Assembly: GCA_009823395.1 (NCBI GenBank)
Contig: CM020502.1
Span: 15,270,444 to 15,334,443, forward strand
Source: Thamnaconus septentrionalis
Taxonomy: Eukaryota; Chordata; Actinopteri; Tetraodontiformes; Monacanthidae
DNA: 64,000 nucleotides
Reading direction: 5' to 3'
In this document: one piece after another, positions 12,132 to 25,618 of the stretch
Numbering within the stretch: the stretch's first letter is position 1
Layout of the letters: each line of letters opens with the position of its first letter
Program-made: the position numbers and the translations under genes
The notes under the pieces: generated by a model
What the model saw: only the letters and a program-made list of their open reading frames with translations
Database searches by the model: none
What the model was told of the DNA's origin: nothing

Positions 12132-12545
12132 TCACCATGTCAAGGTCTCGGATGGCACGGGCCGGATGATCCGGGGGTAAGCGGGTAACATGGCTGAACC
12201 AGCGCACTCTTCGCATTGCTGCAAGTTGAGATGCAGGCAGTTATTGTGTCTGCCTTCGCTCAGCGTTGGTGACACGTCATGGAACCATTTCACTCTCTCG
12301 CTCCTCCCGAGGGCTCTGATGTCAAGTCCGTCTAGCCTGTCTGCCAGGGTCGTGTTCGGGGGCCAGGTTTCTGCACCATACAGGAGAGCCGGACTGACAG
12401 AGGCATTGTGCACTCAGAGCCTGGTCTCTCTGGAGACGTCTCGGTGTCGCCACCGGGGTCTCCAGAGGCACTGCAGGATGGAGGCTGCAAGGGCTCTGCG
12501 TCTGTCTGGTTTTGGATGCTGTGCAAGTCTTAAGTTCGGATAGTT
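12132..12545 (-). pseudogene. Second LINE reverse-transcriptase remnant (minus)
   Basis: The minus strand reads SPALLYGAETW, TLADRLDGLDIRALG, VKWFHDVSPT and NCLHLNLQQCEECAG, matching the C-terminal LLYGAETW...RLDGFD motif of another LINE type. Opposite orientation to the adjacent L2-like remnant, so an independent insertion. Frame interruptions are present upstream. Confidence 0.6.
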
Positions 12546-12599
12546 TCCATTGAGTGGACATAACACATAAGCTATGCTGTTTTCTTCTGGAAGCCGGCA

Positions 12600-15500
12600 G
12601 TACAAGCAACAGCTGTGAGGTGGTTGTGATAGAATGTTGTGGAAGTAACCGGCACAGTACAAGTTGACAGGCCAGCAGGAGCTAGAGTCAGGTGGGTTCA
12701 AGCCGTAATAGTTTTCAGCTGAGCAACAATTTGGCCTTGTATTATACTAAGTCAGCCTCACCTGATGACTGCAGTGTTTGCAGCATCATATGTAATTAAC
12801 TCCATCTCCAATATTACACAGGTGCACATTACTTATTTTGTGCTTTTTTTCAGCACTTTTTTGACAAAAACATACACTTTAATGCAAATGAATACTCATA
12901 GAGGTAGATGAGACAGATTTGAATTCTAACAGAGCTTCTTTTTTCACACTGGCAGCATTTTTAATGATGTTATTAACCTTTGAACATGTTGGCGTGCTTA
13001 CAGCTAATCTTTAAGGCTATGCTACATATCATTTTAAATGTTATACGTTTTGAGAAGTGAAGCTAAAGGAAAAAAAAAAAAAAAACATTGCCAAAGCAAG
13101 AGGACCAAAATTTTCAACAATCGGGGCAAATTTAAGGCAATAAGTCACAACAACAAAACGCATAGCTTGTTTGTTATATAAGGGAATAAATAGGAGTTAG
13201 CCAAGAAGAGAAGATTCAAGGAGATGGGAAATTTTGAGATTGGCCTGACTGCACCTGATGCGAAAAGGCATTCCAAGGCAGACATGAACGACGGGGAGCA
13301 CAAGCCAACAACAGGGAGCACCAGCCAACGCCGGTCCAGGAAACGTGACAGATGGGAGTGTGACAAGCAGCCGTGTTGACGAGCAACAGGGGGAAGGTGC
13401 GAGCAGAGGAGAGAGAGGCCGAGTGGCAGAACGAGACGGAGGAGGGAAAAACAGAGAGCTGCAAACAGACACAGAAACCCGACGTCAGTTGATCCTGTTT
13501 GACTCCTCTGGCATAACTTAGATTTTCAGCCACATTTTAACAATTTCATCTGGCACAGTGGCCGCAGATTAGACCCCTTGGAGAAGAAAAGAAATAAAGA
13601 AACAATTCTGCAACAGTTCTGAACAGCAACTTTCATATGACAAGAAAATAATTATGTTCTATTCTGTTAAATATTCAATTTCTTCATCAAGTCCCATAAT
13701 GAGTCAATATGTCCAACACGTATGTCAAAAATCCCCCATCACCATCTTCAGATGTTTGTCTCTGGACTCCACACGATGAGCTACCCAAACACTTTTCCAT
13801 GGCTAAACAAAACAGCACATTTAACCATCTGTTACAATCCTCATGCAAATACTACAATACAAAAACATCTCTGTGTCAGTGTCCTGCAAAAACTGATGCT
13901 TTGCTGGACACTGGACAGGTTTGGAAGGTTGACAAAAAGGCAATCTCAGCCTTTCTTGGAATGAATACCAGAGTTTGTTTTTTTTTTGTCACTGCCTGGT
14001 AGAGGAATCAGTGATGTCACAAAGGGCTTACAGAACTAAATGTTTTGCTTATGTGTTACGGGAACCATATTTTGTGTGTGTATATGTTGGTGGTCCTTTT
14101 TGTTACTAACCATTCCCCTAGACATTCCCCCCTAAGTGGTTCGTAACGTTTTCAAATAATCGGAGCATGGCAGTGAAGGGATTTATTCAGAGAAATAAGC
14201 AGAACATTGCTTTAAAACAAACTGTGGCGGTGACTTTTCTATTTGATGGTGCTTCCAAATGTAGAACAGTTCAGAAAGAAAGACGCAAGTTCAAACAAAT
14301 TGGCCCTTGTGAGCTGTTAGTGAAAAGTCAAAGCGGAGGTGCGGGGACAGTGAAAGTTCTCTGTGCACGCTGTGCCGTCTGGAGATGTGAGCGAGCTCAG
14401 CGGAGGCGCCAGCAGTGCGGAGGCTTGGGCGGACGCTCCTAGTGAGTCGCTCTGCTGACCACCGCGGCGGCGTGGTTATTAAAAGGGTGAGACGGAGCAC
14501 GAGGGCGGTGTGACACTCCTCCGGCCCAGCTGAGCAGCCGGTCGTCCCTCCGGAGGGTTCGAGGCGACTGGCTGAGCTTCAGTCTGGCTCTTCCTGCTCC
14601 GATGTCTCTCCTGATCGTCCTGCCCTTCATCCTTCCTCTCCCTTTTCTCTTTTCCTTTGCTGGCTTTTCTTTTCGCTACCCATCACTTTGTCTGCCTCCT
14701 CTTTTCCACTTTTCCATCCTTCCCACTACCTTATGGCTTTTTTTTTTTTTTTTTTTTTTTAATCCTCCAGCAGTCACTTTCAGGGCTTCACATCTGGCAT
14801 TACTGCCTGAGAGCAGGAAAATTGACTGGAGGGCAACTTTTTTTTTTTCCAGTTCCATCGTTGTAACATTTATTCCAACAAATGCTCCATTTGAATACAT
14901 TAAAAATGCATGGATTAAATGTTATTAAAGAAAATGAGTTGCTACCCAATTCTATACTCATTCGACTGATTTAAATATTTCCCTCGTGCCCCTCTCGTCT
15001 CTGTCGCCGCAGCAATACACTCTGTGACAGTAATCTACCGGCTGCAAATCCTCTTTAAATCATTTCTCTCGCACTAATGTGAGTGTGCTGAATGAAGAGG
15101 CTCCAACTGTTAGATCAGGGCGTGACGACGTGACTTTTTAAAAAAAAAAAAAAAAAAATCTGTATTCTCCCTGTGTGTGAGAAAGAGAGATGAGCTACTC
15201 CTTGTGTTTCTCTCAGGTCTCATTCACATTATGATTCTAAAATGAATTTACAGTTTTATTCTATAAGATTTGGGTGGATGAGAAAATCATTGGCCCCAAA
15301 TGAGCATGCCTGTTGATCCGAGGGGCCGATAAACTGACGCTCTAATTGTGTATGGCGACATGTCCAATTTTCACATTTGCTCAATGAATTTCAAATTTCA
15401 CTGAATATCTGCATCTGCCTGTGGCCCGCAGCGATTAGAGCCGGCATAATAGTATGTAAATTACACAAGGCGGGTGACATGATGTTCTGTGTAATTAGGC

Positions 15501-16140
15501 GTGGAAAAAAAAAGAAACACGCATATATCTGGAGAGACAAATGCATCAGCAGTAAGCCATCACGAGTTGAAAAATACTGGCAAACAGTGAGGCTGCAGTG
15601 GCAGGGAGGCGGCACCTCGCTGGTATTTTGGAAACGTGGAATGAAAATGTTTGTCAGTTCAAAGTCTCCACAGACAAGAGTCCGCTGAAAAGCACCGCGA
15701 GCGTCTATAAATACTATTTTAACAAGGTGCACTCGAGAGAAATGGTAACAACGTCACTCTTTCACCAGGACCAGCTGCTTATCCATTAGACTGAAGGAGT
15801 CAAAAAATCAGAGTCAGTCTGTGCTTCAAAATGTTTTTTCAATAAATGTATGTATTTGTTTTCAACATGTGCACAGTAAGTCATAGGACTCATAGGACAT
15901 TTGTATTACTTAACAGAGAAAATGGGATAGGGACAGGGAATAAGGTTAGGGTTAGCTGTAAGGCTCTTCGGTTATTGAGGGACGTCTCTTGAGTTACTCT
16001 TACTGGTGGTAGAATATGGCCATTCAGAATTTAAAAAAAAAAAAAAAAAGTTTCGAATGACAAATAAAGAGCCAATCTATTCCAAATGTGTATGATACTT
16101 AATAGTTAACAACAAGCAACTGTTCCCTAATCTAAGGTCT
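12600..16140. other. Non-coding, with homopolymer tracts
   Basis: Contains an A-run at about 13070-13085, T-runs at 14741-14760, A-run at 15141-15157, and a modest CpG-rich patch at 14320-14560. Near 15380-15500 the sequence is complex and non-repetitive (TAAATTACACAAGGCGGGTG), possibly conserved non-coding. No gene recognised. Confidence 0.4.
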
Positions 16141-16144
16141 GAGC

Positions 16145-17578
16145 TTAAAGGGCACCTATGATGCTTTTCCACTTTTCTGAGCTCTAAATACTTGTACAAT
16201 GTTGAATACTAGTGTCAAACAATGCGGAATCGTCAAATAATGAGGTTCATGCGTTTGGACGTGAGCCCTGCAAGTTGTTGGGCATGGTTCTAAACGCTCT
16301 GTTCACGGAGTTTTTTTTAACACTGGGAACGCATTGACGTGAATGCGTTCCGGATCTCCTTTCATGGCCAAGCTCAGACACACTCTCGGACTGGTTCCGC
16401 CCTCCCCCGCTCTGCCCCGGAAGTGATGTCGCAATGCGCTGCTCCAAAAATTTTTTTTTCGATGTCAGGGAAATAAAAAAAAAAAAAAAAAAAAAAAAAT
16501 ACAGAGCGACTACCGAAGCACAAAGGACCACAACCGTTGGAGTGGAACGAACAGAGAAAATGTTGGAGGTTTGCTCAGCCTAATGCGGATGCGATGGAAC
16601 ACCGGTCCGGTCGGCAACGGGAGTGAGACGGGCTCGACTCAGCCGGTGGACGACGAGAGAATAGTCAGCCACGGCAATTTTGAAAACATTAAGAGGACTA
16701 TGAGTGTATTGTGACCTCAAGCAACATTAGTTTTAAGACTACTTGCAACGTACAACCGCTGAATCGTGTTGATGAACTGTTAGCCACCGCCGCTAACTCC
16801 GTGCTCTGCTTGTTATGTGTGTTGTGTTCGCTGGCAGCGAAACTGAAGAGGCAGCAATTTTGACTCGCAAGTTTCACTCCTTATAGCGATGTTCACGCTG
16901 CCAGCATGTTAACATCGGTTGTATAGAGCTCTTCCTGCTTTGTGCTTTGTGTGGACTTAAGTTGTGCATATATTCTTGTCTAATAATAAACGACTCTATG
17001 ACTCATATTTTCTCTGCTAGGACAGTGTTTTGATGCAAGTCAACAGTATGAAACCAAATCATTCTAAGCCCTATTAAAATGTCTCGCAAAAATACAAAAC
17101 AAAAACACGGTCAGTACAAAAAGTCAAATATATTTCCGGGGACACGGAAGGCACAAAAAACGTCCAGGGACCTTTGGTCCGCCTTGCGGCCGTAACTCAG
17201 CCCACGCTGGGTCCGTACGAAGCTGGATTAGCCAGTAAACCTTCACAACGGTTAGTGTTTAAATTGTGCCGGTTTCGTAAAGTTTGCCGTTTACTCTTCA
17301 CTCCCGCACCGGCAAACTGAGGAAATGAGGCTCAGCAGCAACAAAGAGTGTGACCAATCACAGCGGAGTGGGCCGGGCGGGAGGCGTACACGGAGGAGGC
17401 CGGGGGTGGAGTCAAGTAAAACAGAGCGTTTTCGCGGGATGCAGGAAATACGAGGAAACGGACAGCTAGATACACAGATCTACAAAGCTTTCAGTGCGGG
17501 GAATCGTGTGTTGCTGCTCTGGAGGGGCCAGAAATCAAATACAAAGGCCCGAAAATTAGTAGAATAGGTCACCTTTAA
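16145..17578. mobile_element. TTAA-flanked non-autonomous DNA transposon, 1.4 kb
   Basis: Left end TTAAAGGGCACCTATGATGC and right end (reversed) TTAAAGGTGACCTATTCTAC form imperfect inverted repeats starting with the TTAA target site, as in Kolobok-like fish elements. The interior has an A-run (16476-16499) and CpG-rich parts but no transposase. Probably non-autonomous. Confidence 0.6.
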
Positions 17579-18436
17579 AGTATTGCTGATGTTTAAGAGT
17601 TGGGAATATTAGGCCACAAAAACAACCTTTAAATGTGTCCCCTTAAAGTTGGCTTAAAAAAAACTCTGTAATATACTATGACAATATACTGTGACTATAA
17701 CACCTCTGATGGGAGAAAAACACAGCATGATTGTCACGCACGACTTTTCAAAGGAGACCGTAAATGTCTCCAGTTGCCTTTCTTTCAGCCCATTGCTGAG
17801 CTTCAAGCACATTGCACATTGCTATTGGTTAAAATTAGAACTTGGACAGTTCAATACTGCCACATGTACAGTAGGAGCTTGAAAACCAAGCAGTCGATGT
17901 AAATACAGGACATTGTAATCACAATGCATACTGCCAACAGTCCAGAACAGTTAAGCCAAAATGTAAGTGGTCTCATACAATGAGAACAAGGAAGAATCTC
18001 AAAGTGTGACTCTTTGAGTGTTAGCAGAAAAATGTGTTGTCATCAAGTTCCTGAAAATGGTTTTGCTCATTTCTTTGTTGACGCTAAACATTTAAGCGGC
18101 CGCGTGAGGAAAATGCTGCATCTTTATCGACCATCTCCTAGTCGGCGCCACTTTTTTTTCCAAAACTCCATTGTTGTTTTGTGTTCCGCCGCTGTGTGCT
18201 AATTGATTTCCCTTGCTCAGGCTCGCACCGGGCCGTTGCTGCTGTTGTTTCGCAGAAAGGCGCAAAACGATTTTCACCCAGACGGCCAAATCACCGCCAT
18301 CACCGTCACCGTTTGCTATCTCTTCCCTTTGTCTCCCGTCATCTCCGTCCTCCACTTACTCCTTTTCTCCATCCTCAACCCCCCCGCTCTTCTCCAGCTC
18401 TGCCTGCCAAGGCGCCATCTCGCGCATTTCCTGCCT

Positions 18437-18440
<4 letters not shown>

Positions 18441-18476
<36 letters not shown>
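18441..18476. repeat. (AC)18 microsatellite
   Basis: Uninterrupted CA repeat; it accounts for histidine/threonine-rich open frames around it. Confidence 0.98.
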
Positions 18477-18479
<3 letters not shown>

Positions 18480-19350
18480 TCCTGACGTTTGTGCAGCCTG
18501 TATGCATGAGCAGCTGGTTGTTCAGCAGATGTCTGCCTCGCTGGTGAAGACTGTCAAGCGACGAGGTTTTTGTCTCAATGCTTTAATAATGCACTTCTCA
18601 GCCACTTAAAGAGGACACAGAGCAAACCGGTTGTTAAAATGCAAAACAGCTGCATTTTACGCCGCCTTTTTGTGTGCTGCTTATAAAAAGATGATATACA
18701 ACGTCAGTTTTGCTTTCTGTGATAACTTATACGGACTTACTTCCACAACTACATTTGAGAATCATCAGGTCCATGCAATTTATATCGACAGTTGACTCTA
18801 AAAGCAATAGCCATTCAAAAGTAGGGGTGCTCTCATTTTATCAACACCAATTTACTTCAATATTCAGAAGCAGAGAGGGTACAATAACAAGCTACATAAC
18901 AAACCAAAAACTTGTCCAAAAAAAAAAAAAAAAATTGAAAACTTTTTCTCAAACAAGCAGTTGCTTGGCCTCATTCGAGTCGCTATTGATTTTTCCATTG
19001 ATGGTAAAAGCCTTTAACTGGGCTCAGACACAGCCCGAGTCCGAAAAAAACAAAAAAACAAAACAAAATGTTCTAAATTTAAACCAAAAAAATCTGGATT
19101 CCCTGTTCAGAGCACAACAAGCCAGAGATCGTGATTTAGATCAACCGTCAATCATAGCAATCACATTCACGTGAGGTGTGGTCAGTAACGCTATAGAGCG
19201 GCGGGCTGCCACTGTGCAGCTGGACCAGATCTTTATCTTCATCTTTGCTTCAGGTCAGGGACACTGACCAGGTAATAAGGCTGTAATAAATGCCTTCATA
19301 ATAGTTACAACAACAAAAAAAATGTGTTGGAAATCAGGGCCATCTGGAGG

Positions 19351-19373
19351 ACACACACACACACACACACACA
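19351..19373. repeat. (AC)n microsatellite
   Basis: About 11 AC units. Confidence 0.95.
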
Positions 19374-19530
19374 GCCAAGTGCTTCCTGCTTTGAGGTAAG
19401 TAACCACCACCAGTGTGAATATTGGACAATATGCAATTAAGGTGATATGTTAGAGCCTGGATTTATTAGACTATAAATTTCAATTTCAACAGAGAAATTT
19501 CTCTGAAATCTAACTTGCAACCCTCTATTA

Positions 19531-19622
19531 GAAGAAGAAGAAGGAGAAGAAGAAGAAGAAGAAGACGAAGAAGAAGAAGAAGAAGAAGAAGAAGAAGAAG
19601 AAGAAGAAGAAGAAAAGAAGAA
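19531..19622. repeat. (GAA)n microsatellite with retroposon tail
   Basis: About 30 GAA units with a few interruptions, followed by CTTTATTGATCCC...GAAATTT (19626-19652), a motif common at 3' ends of fish LINE/SINE copies. It produces a poly-serine frame on the minus strand that is not a gene. Confidence 0.95.
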
Positions 19623-19739
19623 AACCTTTATTGATCCCACGATGGCGAAATTTGCATAATTACAGCAACAACAAAAAAGAAAAAAGAAATGATCTTCAAT
19701 AAGTCCTGAGAGTTGAGTGGATTCCACAAAGGGAGGCGT

Positions 19740-20503
19740 GTTGCAGAGTGTACACAGCCACTTCAGAGACCAGACAGGCTGCTGCTACAGCAGCAGAGAT
19801 ATTAGTCTTTGGGATTAGATGCGGAATGTCTTCAAGTTGCCAAAAGCAGTTTAGTTGCTTTAACTGAACTTTGAAGACAAAATATTACAACACAACATTA
19901 AAACAGTCATGGGATTGCAACAACGCCCTCACATCTGAGTCCAACTGAGACAAAGTTCCATGTTACACACCTCACTGCATTCAACATACTGTGACACAGT
20001 CCACACAGAAAATCCAAGTGAAGCCCAGACTCACACAACATTCATCATATTTCAATATTTTTTCATCCAGTCTGTTGCTGGCTCAGTCTCTCTGCCTCTT
20101 TCCTCATCAGTGCCTCCTGGTTGTTTTCCACTGCCTCGACATCTTTCTCTGATTCCCACTGATTCATCTGATCCACGAGGCTCTTTTTCTATCGCCTCTA
20201 GTTCCAGAGGAGCGTTACGTCCCTCTGTGCCTTGGTGACTAATAACTTTCAGTTTCCACGTCCAACCTCACTTTTCCCCTGATTCCCTGATAGGCTGTTG
20301 TTCATATTTACAGGGGTGGAGTTAGCTGCCAGGAGTTAGCCTCACACGCACTGTGATCTGCAGCTGCCGCGCAAATCTGAAATTGACAATATTTGAATAC
20401 ACTTCAATTGTGGAATGATTACACCAAACTACTACATTTCTCTTGTGTACCTTTTTGAGGTTTCAACGAACAAAATAATATTCTAAACATCTTCATTTGC
20501 CAT
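19740..20503. other. Non-coding, nothing recognised
   Basis: Mixed sequence with no gene or element ends that I recognise. Confidence 0.4.
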
Positions 20504-20974
20504 TGTCATGATCTGTTGTTTTTGTCCTTCCTGTTTTATTTTGATAGTCTTGACTCATTGTATTTTTCTGTGCTTTACATGTCGTATGTTTCCCCTCTTT
20601 TTTGTCGCCCCTTCATTTTGTCACCTGTGTCTTGTTGTCAGTTCTGCCCTTGATTGCTCACACCTGTGTTCCGCTCCCCGCCTGTATAAATGATCCTTGA
20701 CTCCCTTTGTCAGCTCATTGTTTCTTCATGACTTTTGTCTCGGTGGATTCATGTCTGTTGTCTCATGCTTTCTCAGCTTCTCATTATGGTTTTCTTCTGC
20801 CTTGTCTGTGTTCTTGTGAAGTCTCACGTTTTGGGTTTTGCTCATTCTTCCCTTTGAGGACACCCCTAGCTTAGTTTTGTTTATTATTCATAATGTATTG
20901 TTCTTCTGTTCTGCAACCTGGAGTTGTCCGCATTTATGGTTCTGCCTCCTCATCGCTTCCACCCTGCTGTGACC
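20504..20974 (+). mobile_element. Solo-LTR-like element A
   Basis: Starts TGTCATG and ends near TGTGACC, is C/T-rich and contains TATAAA at 20685-20690. A related segment lies at 53770-54106 with the same order of motifs. The layout (T/C-rich, internal TATA) fits a pol II promoter-bearing LTR, but no internal retroviral or gag/pol sequence is nearby, hence a solo LTR. Target-site duplication not resolved. Confidence 0.45.
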
Positions 20975-21061
20975 GTCATTGAGGCATTAGGGGGAAATAA
21001 CTGTGTTAAAAACATAAAGCAAATGCTTTTGGCTGTTGTCTTCAGTGGTGGCCACTGCCAA

Positions 21062-22270
21062 TCATCTACCTCCATCTAACACCGTCCTCTCCATCATCCT
21101 CTCTGACGACAACTAACTTCACATCCTCTTTCACTACATCCATAAATCTCCTCTTGGGTCTCCCTCTCGTTCTGTCTGACACCAACCTCAGCAGCGTATT
21201 TCTACTGATACCTTCACCGTCCCTCCTCTGTAGCTGTCCAAACCATCTCAGTCTGGGACATCTAAAATGGGCTGTTCCTCTGATGGACTCATTCTGTATC
21301 CTGTCCATCCTGGGTTCTTTAAAAAGAGAAGGCCAACATTTTAACGCCTGCTACCTCCAGCTGTGTTTCCTGTTATTTCCTCTCTAAAGCAAACATCGCT
21401 GCTCTCACCACTGCTTTGTACAGCTTTCCTTTCATCCTTGCTGACACTTCTCTCCACCTGTCTCAACCTCCCTTTTCCACACTCTCCATTGCGCTGAACT
21501 GTTGACCCTGAGTACTTAAAATCCTCAACCTTTTCTTTTTCCTACTTCCTGTAACATCACTGCGCCACTTGGGTCCCTCTGATTCACACACGTGTATCCT
21601 GTCTTGCTACAGCTCATCTTCATTCCTCTCCCTTCCAGGGCCTCCGTACCTCCACCTTTCCAGAGTTCCCTCCACCTGCCACTATACTGTCGCCTTAGAT
21701 CTTTAAAAGGCACAACGCAGCACCGTCTGACCTTGTCTGTATTTCTCTATCAATGTCCTCATTAAGCCATAACACTGCTCTCAAATACTCCCTCATGCAA
21801 TTACTCTAGCTTCCATTGCTCTATGATAACTTCACTTGATTCCTCTGTAGCTGCCACTATTCTGTGTGCATCCTCTGACATCCTCTCACTTCCTGAGATC
21901 TGGTTGAACAACCTGGTCAAAAACTGGACTGCCACTGTCTTAGATCACTCCAAACCTCCACATGACGATCTCATATCATCACAAACGTACCCCCCCACTT
22001 TTGATCCACTTCAATGCCTTCATCACGTCACCCATAGTAATCTTTGCAACTTCCTGGTCCACAACAGTCCAGTCTTTCCTCTTATTTCCCTCATTCATCA
22101 ACTCTTCAAAGTATTATTTCTTTCTTCCATCACACTTCTTACACCTGCCAATACATCCCCATCTCTGTCCTTCATCACCCCAGCCTGCTGCACAGCCTTC
22201 ACATCTCTATCCCTCTGCCTCACCAGCATGTACGATTCACTTTCTCCTTCTTTACTGTCTAATCATGTGC
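21062..22270 (-). pseudogene. RTE-like LINE reverse transcriptase, decayed
   Basis: Minus strand, N to C: YFEELMNEGNKRKD, DQEVAKITMGDVMKALK, a frame-broken middle, then VEDFKYSGSTVQRNGECG, and at the end MDRIQNESIRGTAHFRCP, RLRWFGQLQRRDGEG, GRPKRRFMDVVKEDVKLV. These are the motifs of a common vertebrate LINE whose C-terminus reads RIRNEYIRGT...RLRWFGHVQRRD...RGRPKRRFMDVVKED. Multiple stops and frameshifts. The clade name is my best guess. Confidence 0.7.
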
Positions 22271-22534
22271 CTTATATTTTTCTTTTTGCTCCTCTACTTT
22301 CACTTTCTGCTGTATCTCCCTGTACTCCTGTATAACCTCTTAAGTCCCCGGAATGTCCCATTCCTACTGACTCTGCAGTCCTGAGTGCACGATGAGCTGT
22401 AATGTAAAAATGGAGGGCAGATACAACAGAATATCAAAGAATGGAAAAAATGATTGGACACAAGACAGATTGAGATCAACAATCATCTCAAAGCTCACAG
22501 CCTTCAAGATACAGACTAGCTCATTTCCAAACTG

Positions 22535-25500
22535 TGTTTAATATCATGATGGGTTATCTACATAGTACATGGCAGCACCTTAAACGTTCTTCTTCTGCTG
22601 ACAGTCCATTATTAAATAAGAACCTCCACCTGTCAGGTCTGGATAATGAGATCTCCAGCAATCTCAACAGCTGTAGCGCAACAGTCACGTTGGATCTGAA
22701 CCGCAACGGAAGGGGACCTAGTTGTTGAGAACTCTATGGTGATCGACCAAAGACATATTTTGTTAGTTAACAAGCCAATTAGTTCAGAAAACAGCTTCAG
22801 CTGCTCTCCCACCCCATTAACTTTAATAGAACCTTTCACAGCTGCATTTAGCACAAGACAAACAAATGATTGGATCTGATTAGATTCTACAGAAATAGGT
22901 AAACGCATGAATGCAAATGAACCGCACACGTATTCGGTCAAGATTTGTCCCAACTTTGAAAACCTAAAGAGTGGCGGCGAAGTGCGGTTCCCTGCAATCA
23001 TGCATCACAGGAAGTGCTGGTTTGCCTCATTACGGTTGATTTGCTCATGTGCGAACAAGGCCACACATTTGTAGACAGAAAAACAGGTGGAAGCTTTATT
23101 TCTCAGTTGGGTCACACCTCAGTCGGGGTGCGGATGTTTAGTTAAAGGTGCTGCGCTGCGGTTTCACAGCCAGTCCATGGCGCTCCCACTGGCTGCTGCC
23201 CTTGTCCAGCGAGACAGGCTGCCCTCTCTGTGATTGAAAAGCTTGGGATTCTGAAGGGTATGCAGCGTTTTGCCAGTTCAAAATAAACCTACTCACTTCA
23301 TTAAAAGGCACAGACAGGCAACCAGCGGTGACCATCCATCTGCAGCCCAGTTTGTTGTCTGTGCCTGAAAGGATTCTTCAGGGAGCGTCATCAATCAGAA
23401 TTATCTGCTCCAATCTATTTTCTGTTGTGAAATCTGGGGAATTGAATCCTTTGTCGTGCCCCGCTTTCACCTTTGTTCTCCTGCAGGGACCTGCATTAAA
23501 CCAGCCTTGCAACTGGACTCCGTCAATGAAAGGTTATGAGTACGTCGTCAGGAAGCTCACAAAGTGTTCTTATAAAAGATTTGTTCAGGAGAAATAATTT
23601 GATGAAATACACTCAGACATTCCATAAGGACATTTCATTATTGTGTCAATGCAGCAGCGAGTGCAATTTCAGTTGAAGCTATTTAAGTACATCGCAGTGC
23701 GAAGGTGAAATTTGCACTAGTGTCAAGCTTGGGCAGCCAAAGGTACTGTAATTTGACCTCGCAACATTCTAATTTGAAACCTCTGTGACTTTTAACAAAG
23801 CAACCTAAAGTAAGCGTGAAATAAACCATGACAAGAAGATAAATATCCAAGTGACAATTGTGTGAAATTGCTGGTACAGCTGTTTAAGGCACAACCATAG
23901 ACATCTGTTTACCCTAGAAAAAGAGGGGGGGTAGAAAGTGCACGTCCACGGGCGCTGACTGCTTCTGTCACTCACTTAAAATGTGACTTATCCATCTTGT
24001 CCGTCTCCAACAGAAACTACAACAGCTACTGTTCAAGGAACACGCGGGGAGATGAAAAGGAAATTACCAAAAGCAAGTGGCTGCCTGTCGGGGTAACATC
24101 TTCCACAGAATTTGAAGGCATTTTTTTGCATTAAGAGATGACAGCAGAGAGGTCTTTGCAGTGACAGATGTTTCACTTATTTCAGAGCGTCTTTGGCAGA
24201 GCAACATAGCAACATGGCACGCGACAGCTCACCACAGGGTACTGACATGAATCTAATGACGCCCCTTGCAGCAAATGGAAGCTCCTAGCTGTTGCTCCCT
24301 GGTTCAATTAAATGTGAATTTAATAGAGGACTCGTCCAATAACCTTCCAAGGTTCCTTATGTCTTGTGAAAGGACATTCCTCGTTACAAGTCTTTTCTAT
24401 GCCTCTTCCCCGAATGAAATGAACCCGCGTTGAATGAATCCAACAGTGAAACCCTCTTTTTGACCTGGTAGGATGGATCTGATTTTTTACAATTCATTTC
24501 AAAGAAAGGAAAAACTACAAAACAAAATAAAGACAAATATATTTCACAAATTTGAAGGCATGACTGTACCTTGAAGTTGCCTCCTGCTTGAAAAGGTGTC
24601 GGAGGAACCTAAAGCTTTTCAAGCTTCATCCTTTTTGTGTAAAAATTCCTTCTGTCAAAAAGAAAAGTACATAGTTTGATAAAAGTATGCACTCTGTATG
24701 AAGTTTGTTTAAAAAAAAAAAAATGTAATTAGTTTTGAGTAATACTGAAACTCTGCCAGATTCATAGTAACATTCACTGTGAACCAGTCAGTGGATGCAC
24801 ACTGAGGGTGTATTTTTTAAAAAATATCACCCCTTAGCACCCATCATCCATTCTATTTTGGATGAACTGAGTGTCATCCAACTTGGTGTTATGGTGCCTG
24901 TGATTGGTTGAAAGCTCCACCAGCTGTACCAGCGTGTGCTGGTGAGACGGAACACCTTGCCCAAGGGCATTGTGACCGTACCTGTCAAACTGAGGCGTCC
25001 TCGCACTGCCTGTCTTCCTCCTGCCCCGCACGTTGGCTTAATGAAACACAATGAACAATGCACCCTGATGCATACGCTGCGCAGCCCTCCCGCGAACGCC
25101 TCATTTGTAAGCACTGTTACACGGTTACAACGGCATGCGTAAATTGGCACGCGGCTCTCCCGAGGCCGCTGAGCGGCAGGTTGGACGGCTCCGCTAACCC
25201 TGACAGCTGAGAAGAGGGAAGGCATCTGACTTTTCCAAACTGTTCCCAGGAGGGCGTCGCGCCAAAGAGCAGCAGCAGTCAATCAAGCATGCATCAAAAG
25301 ACTGGCTTCTGCCGCCCTGCTCTTCTGCTCATACACACACATTTGAAGTGGCTCTCGGTGAGAGAGGTGAGCGGTCTCAGGTGTTCATTCAAAAAATGTA
25401 CTCGAAACTCAGTGTGACAAATAAAAAAAAAACAATCCAAAAGGTTGTTAATTAAAATAAACTAATCTAGTGGCTGTTCCCCCATGAAATTTTAATCTTG

Positions 25501-25618
25501 GCTCAAGAAATGTTTTTTTTTTCTTCTTTTTTTTTAATTAATTAGCATTAGCAGGCATCAATTAGCCTGTTGCTGGTCTTACCATTTTTCTCACCTTTCT
25601 TTCTCAGATGTTTTTTTC
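22535..25618. other. Non-coding, nothing firmly recognised
   Basis: About 3 kb inside intron 5. The minus-strand frame at 24827-25282 (151 codons) has no domain likeness. Homopolymers near 24711-24723 and 25509-25537. Confidence 0.4.

Noticed and set aside
19437..19727. Poly-serine protein
   Set aside because: Translation of the GAA/TTC microsatellite.
21823..22335. 170-codon plus-strand frame
   Set aside because: Antisense of the LINE reverse-transcriptase remnant, whose motifs read on the minus strand.
24827..25282. 151-codon minus-strand frame as a possible later grin2d exon
   Set aside because: The translation has none of the GluN2 ligand-binding or channel motifs.
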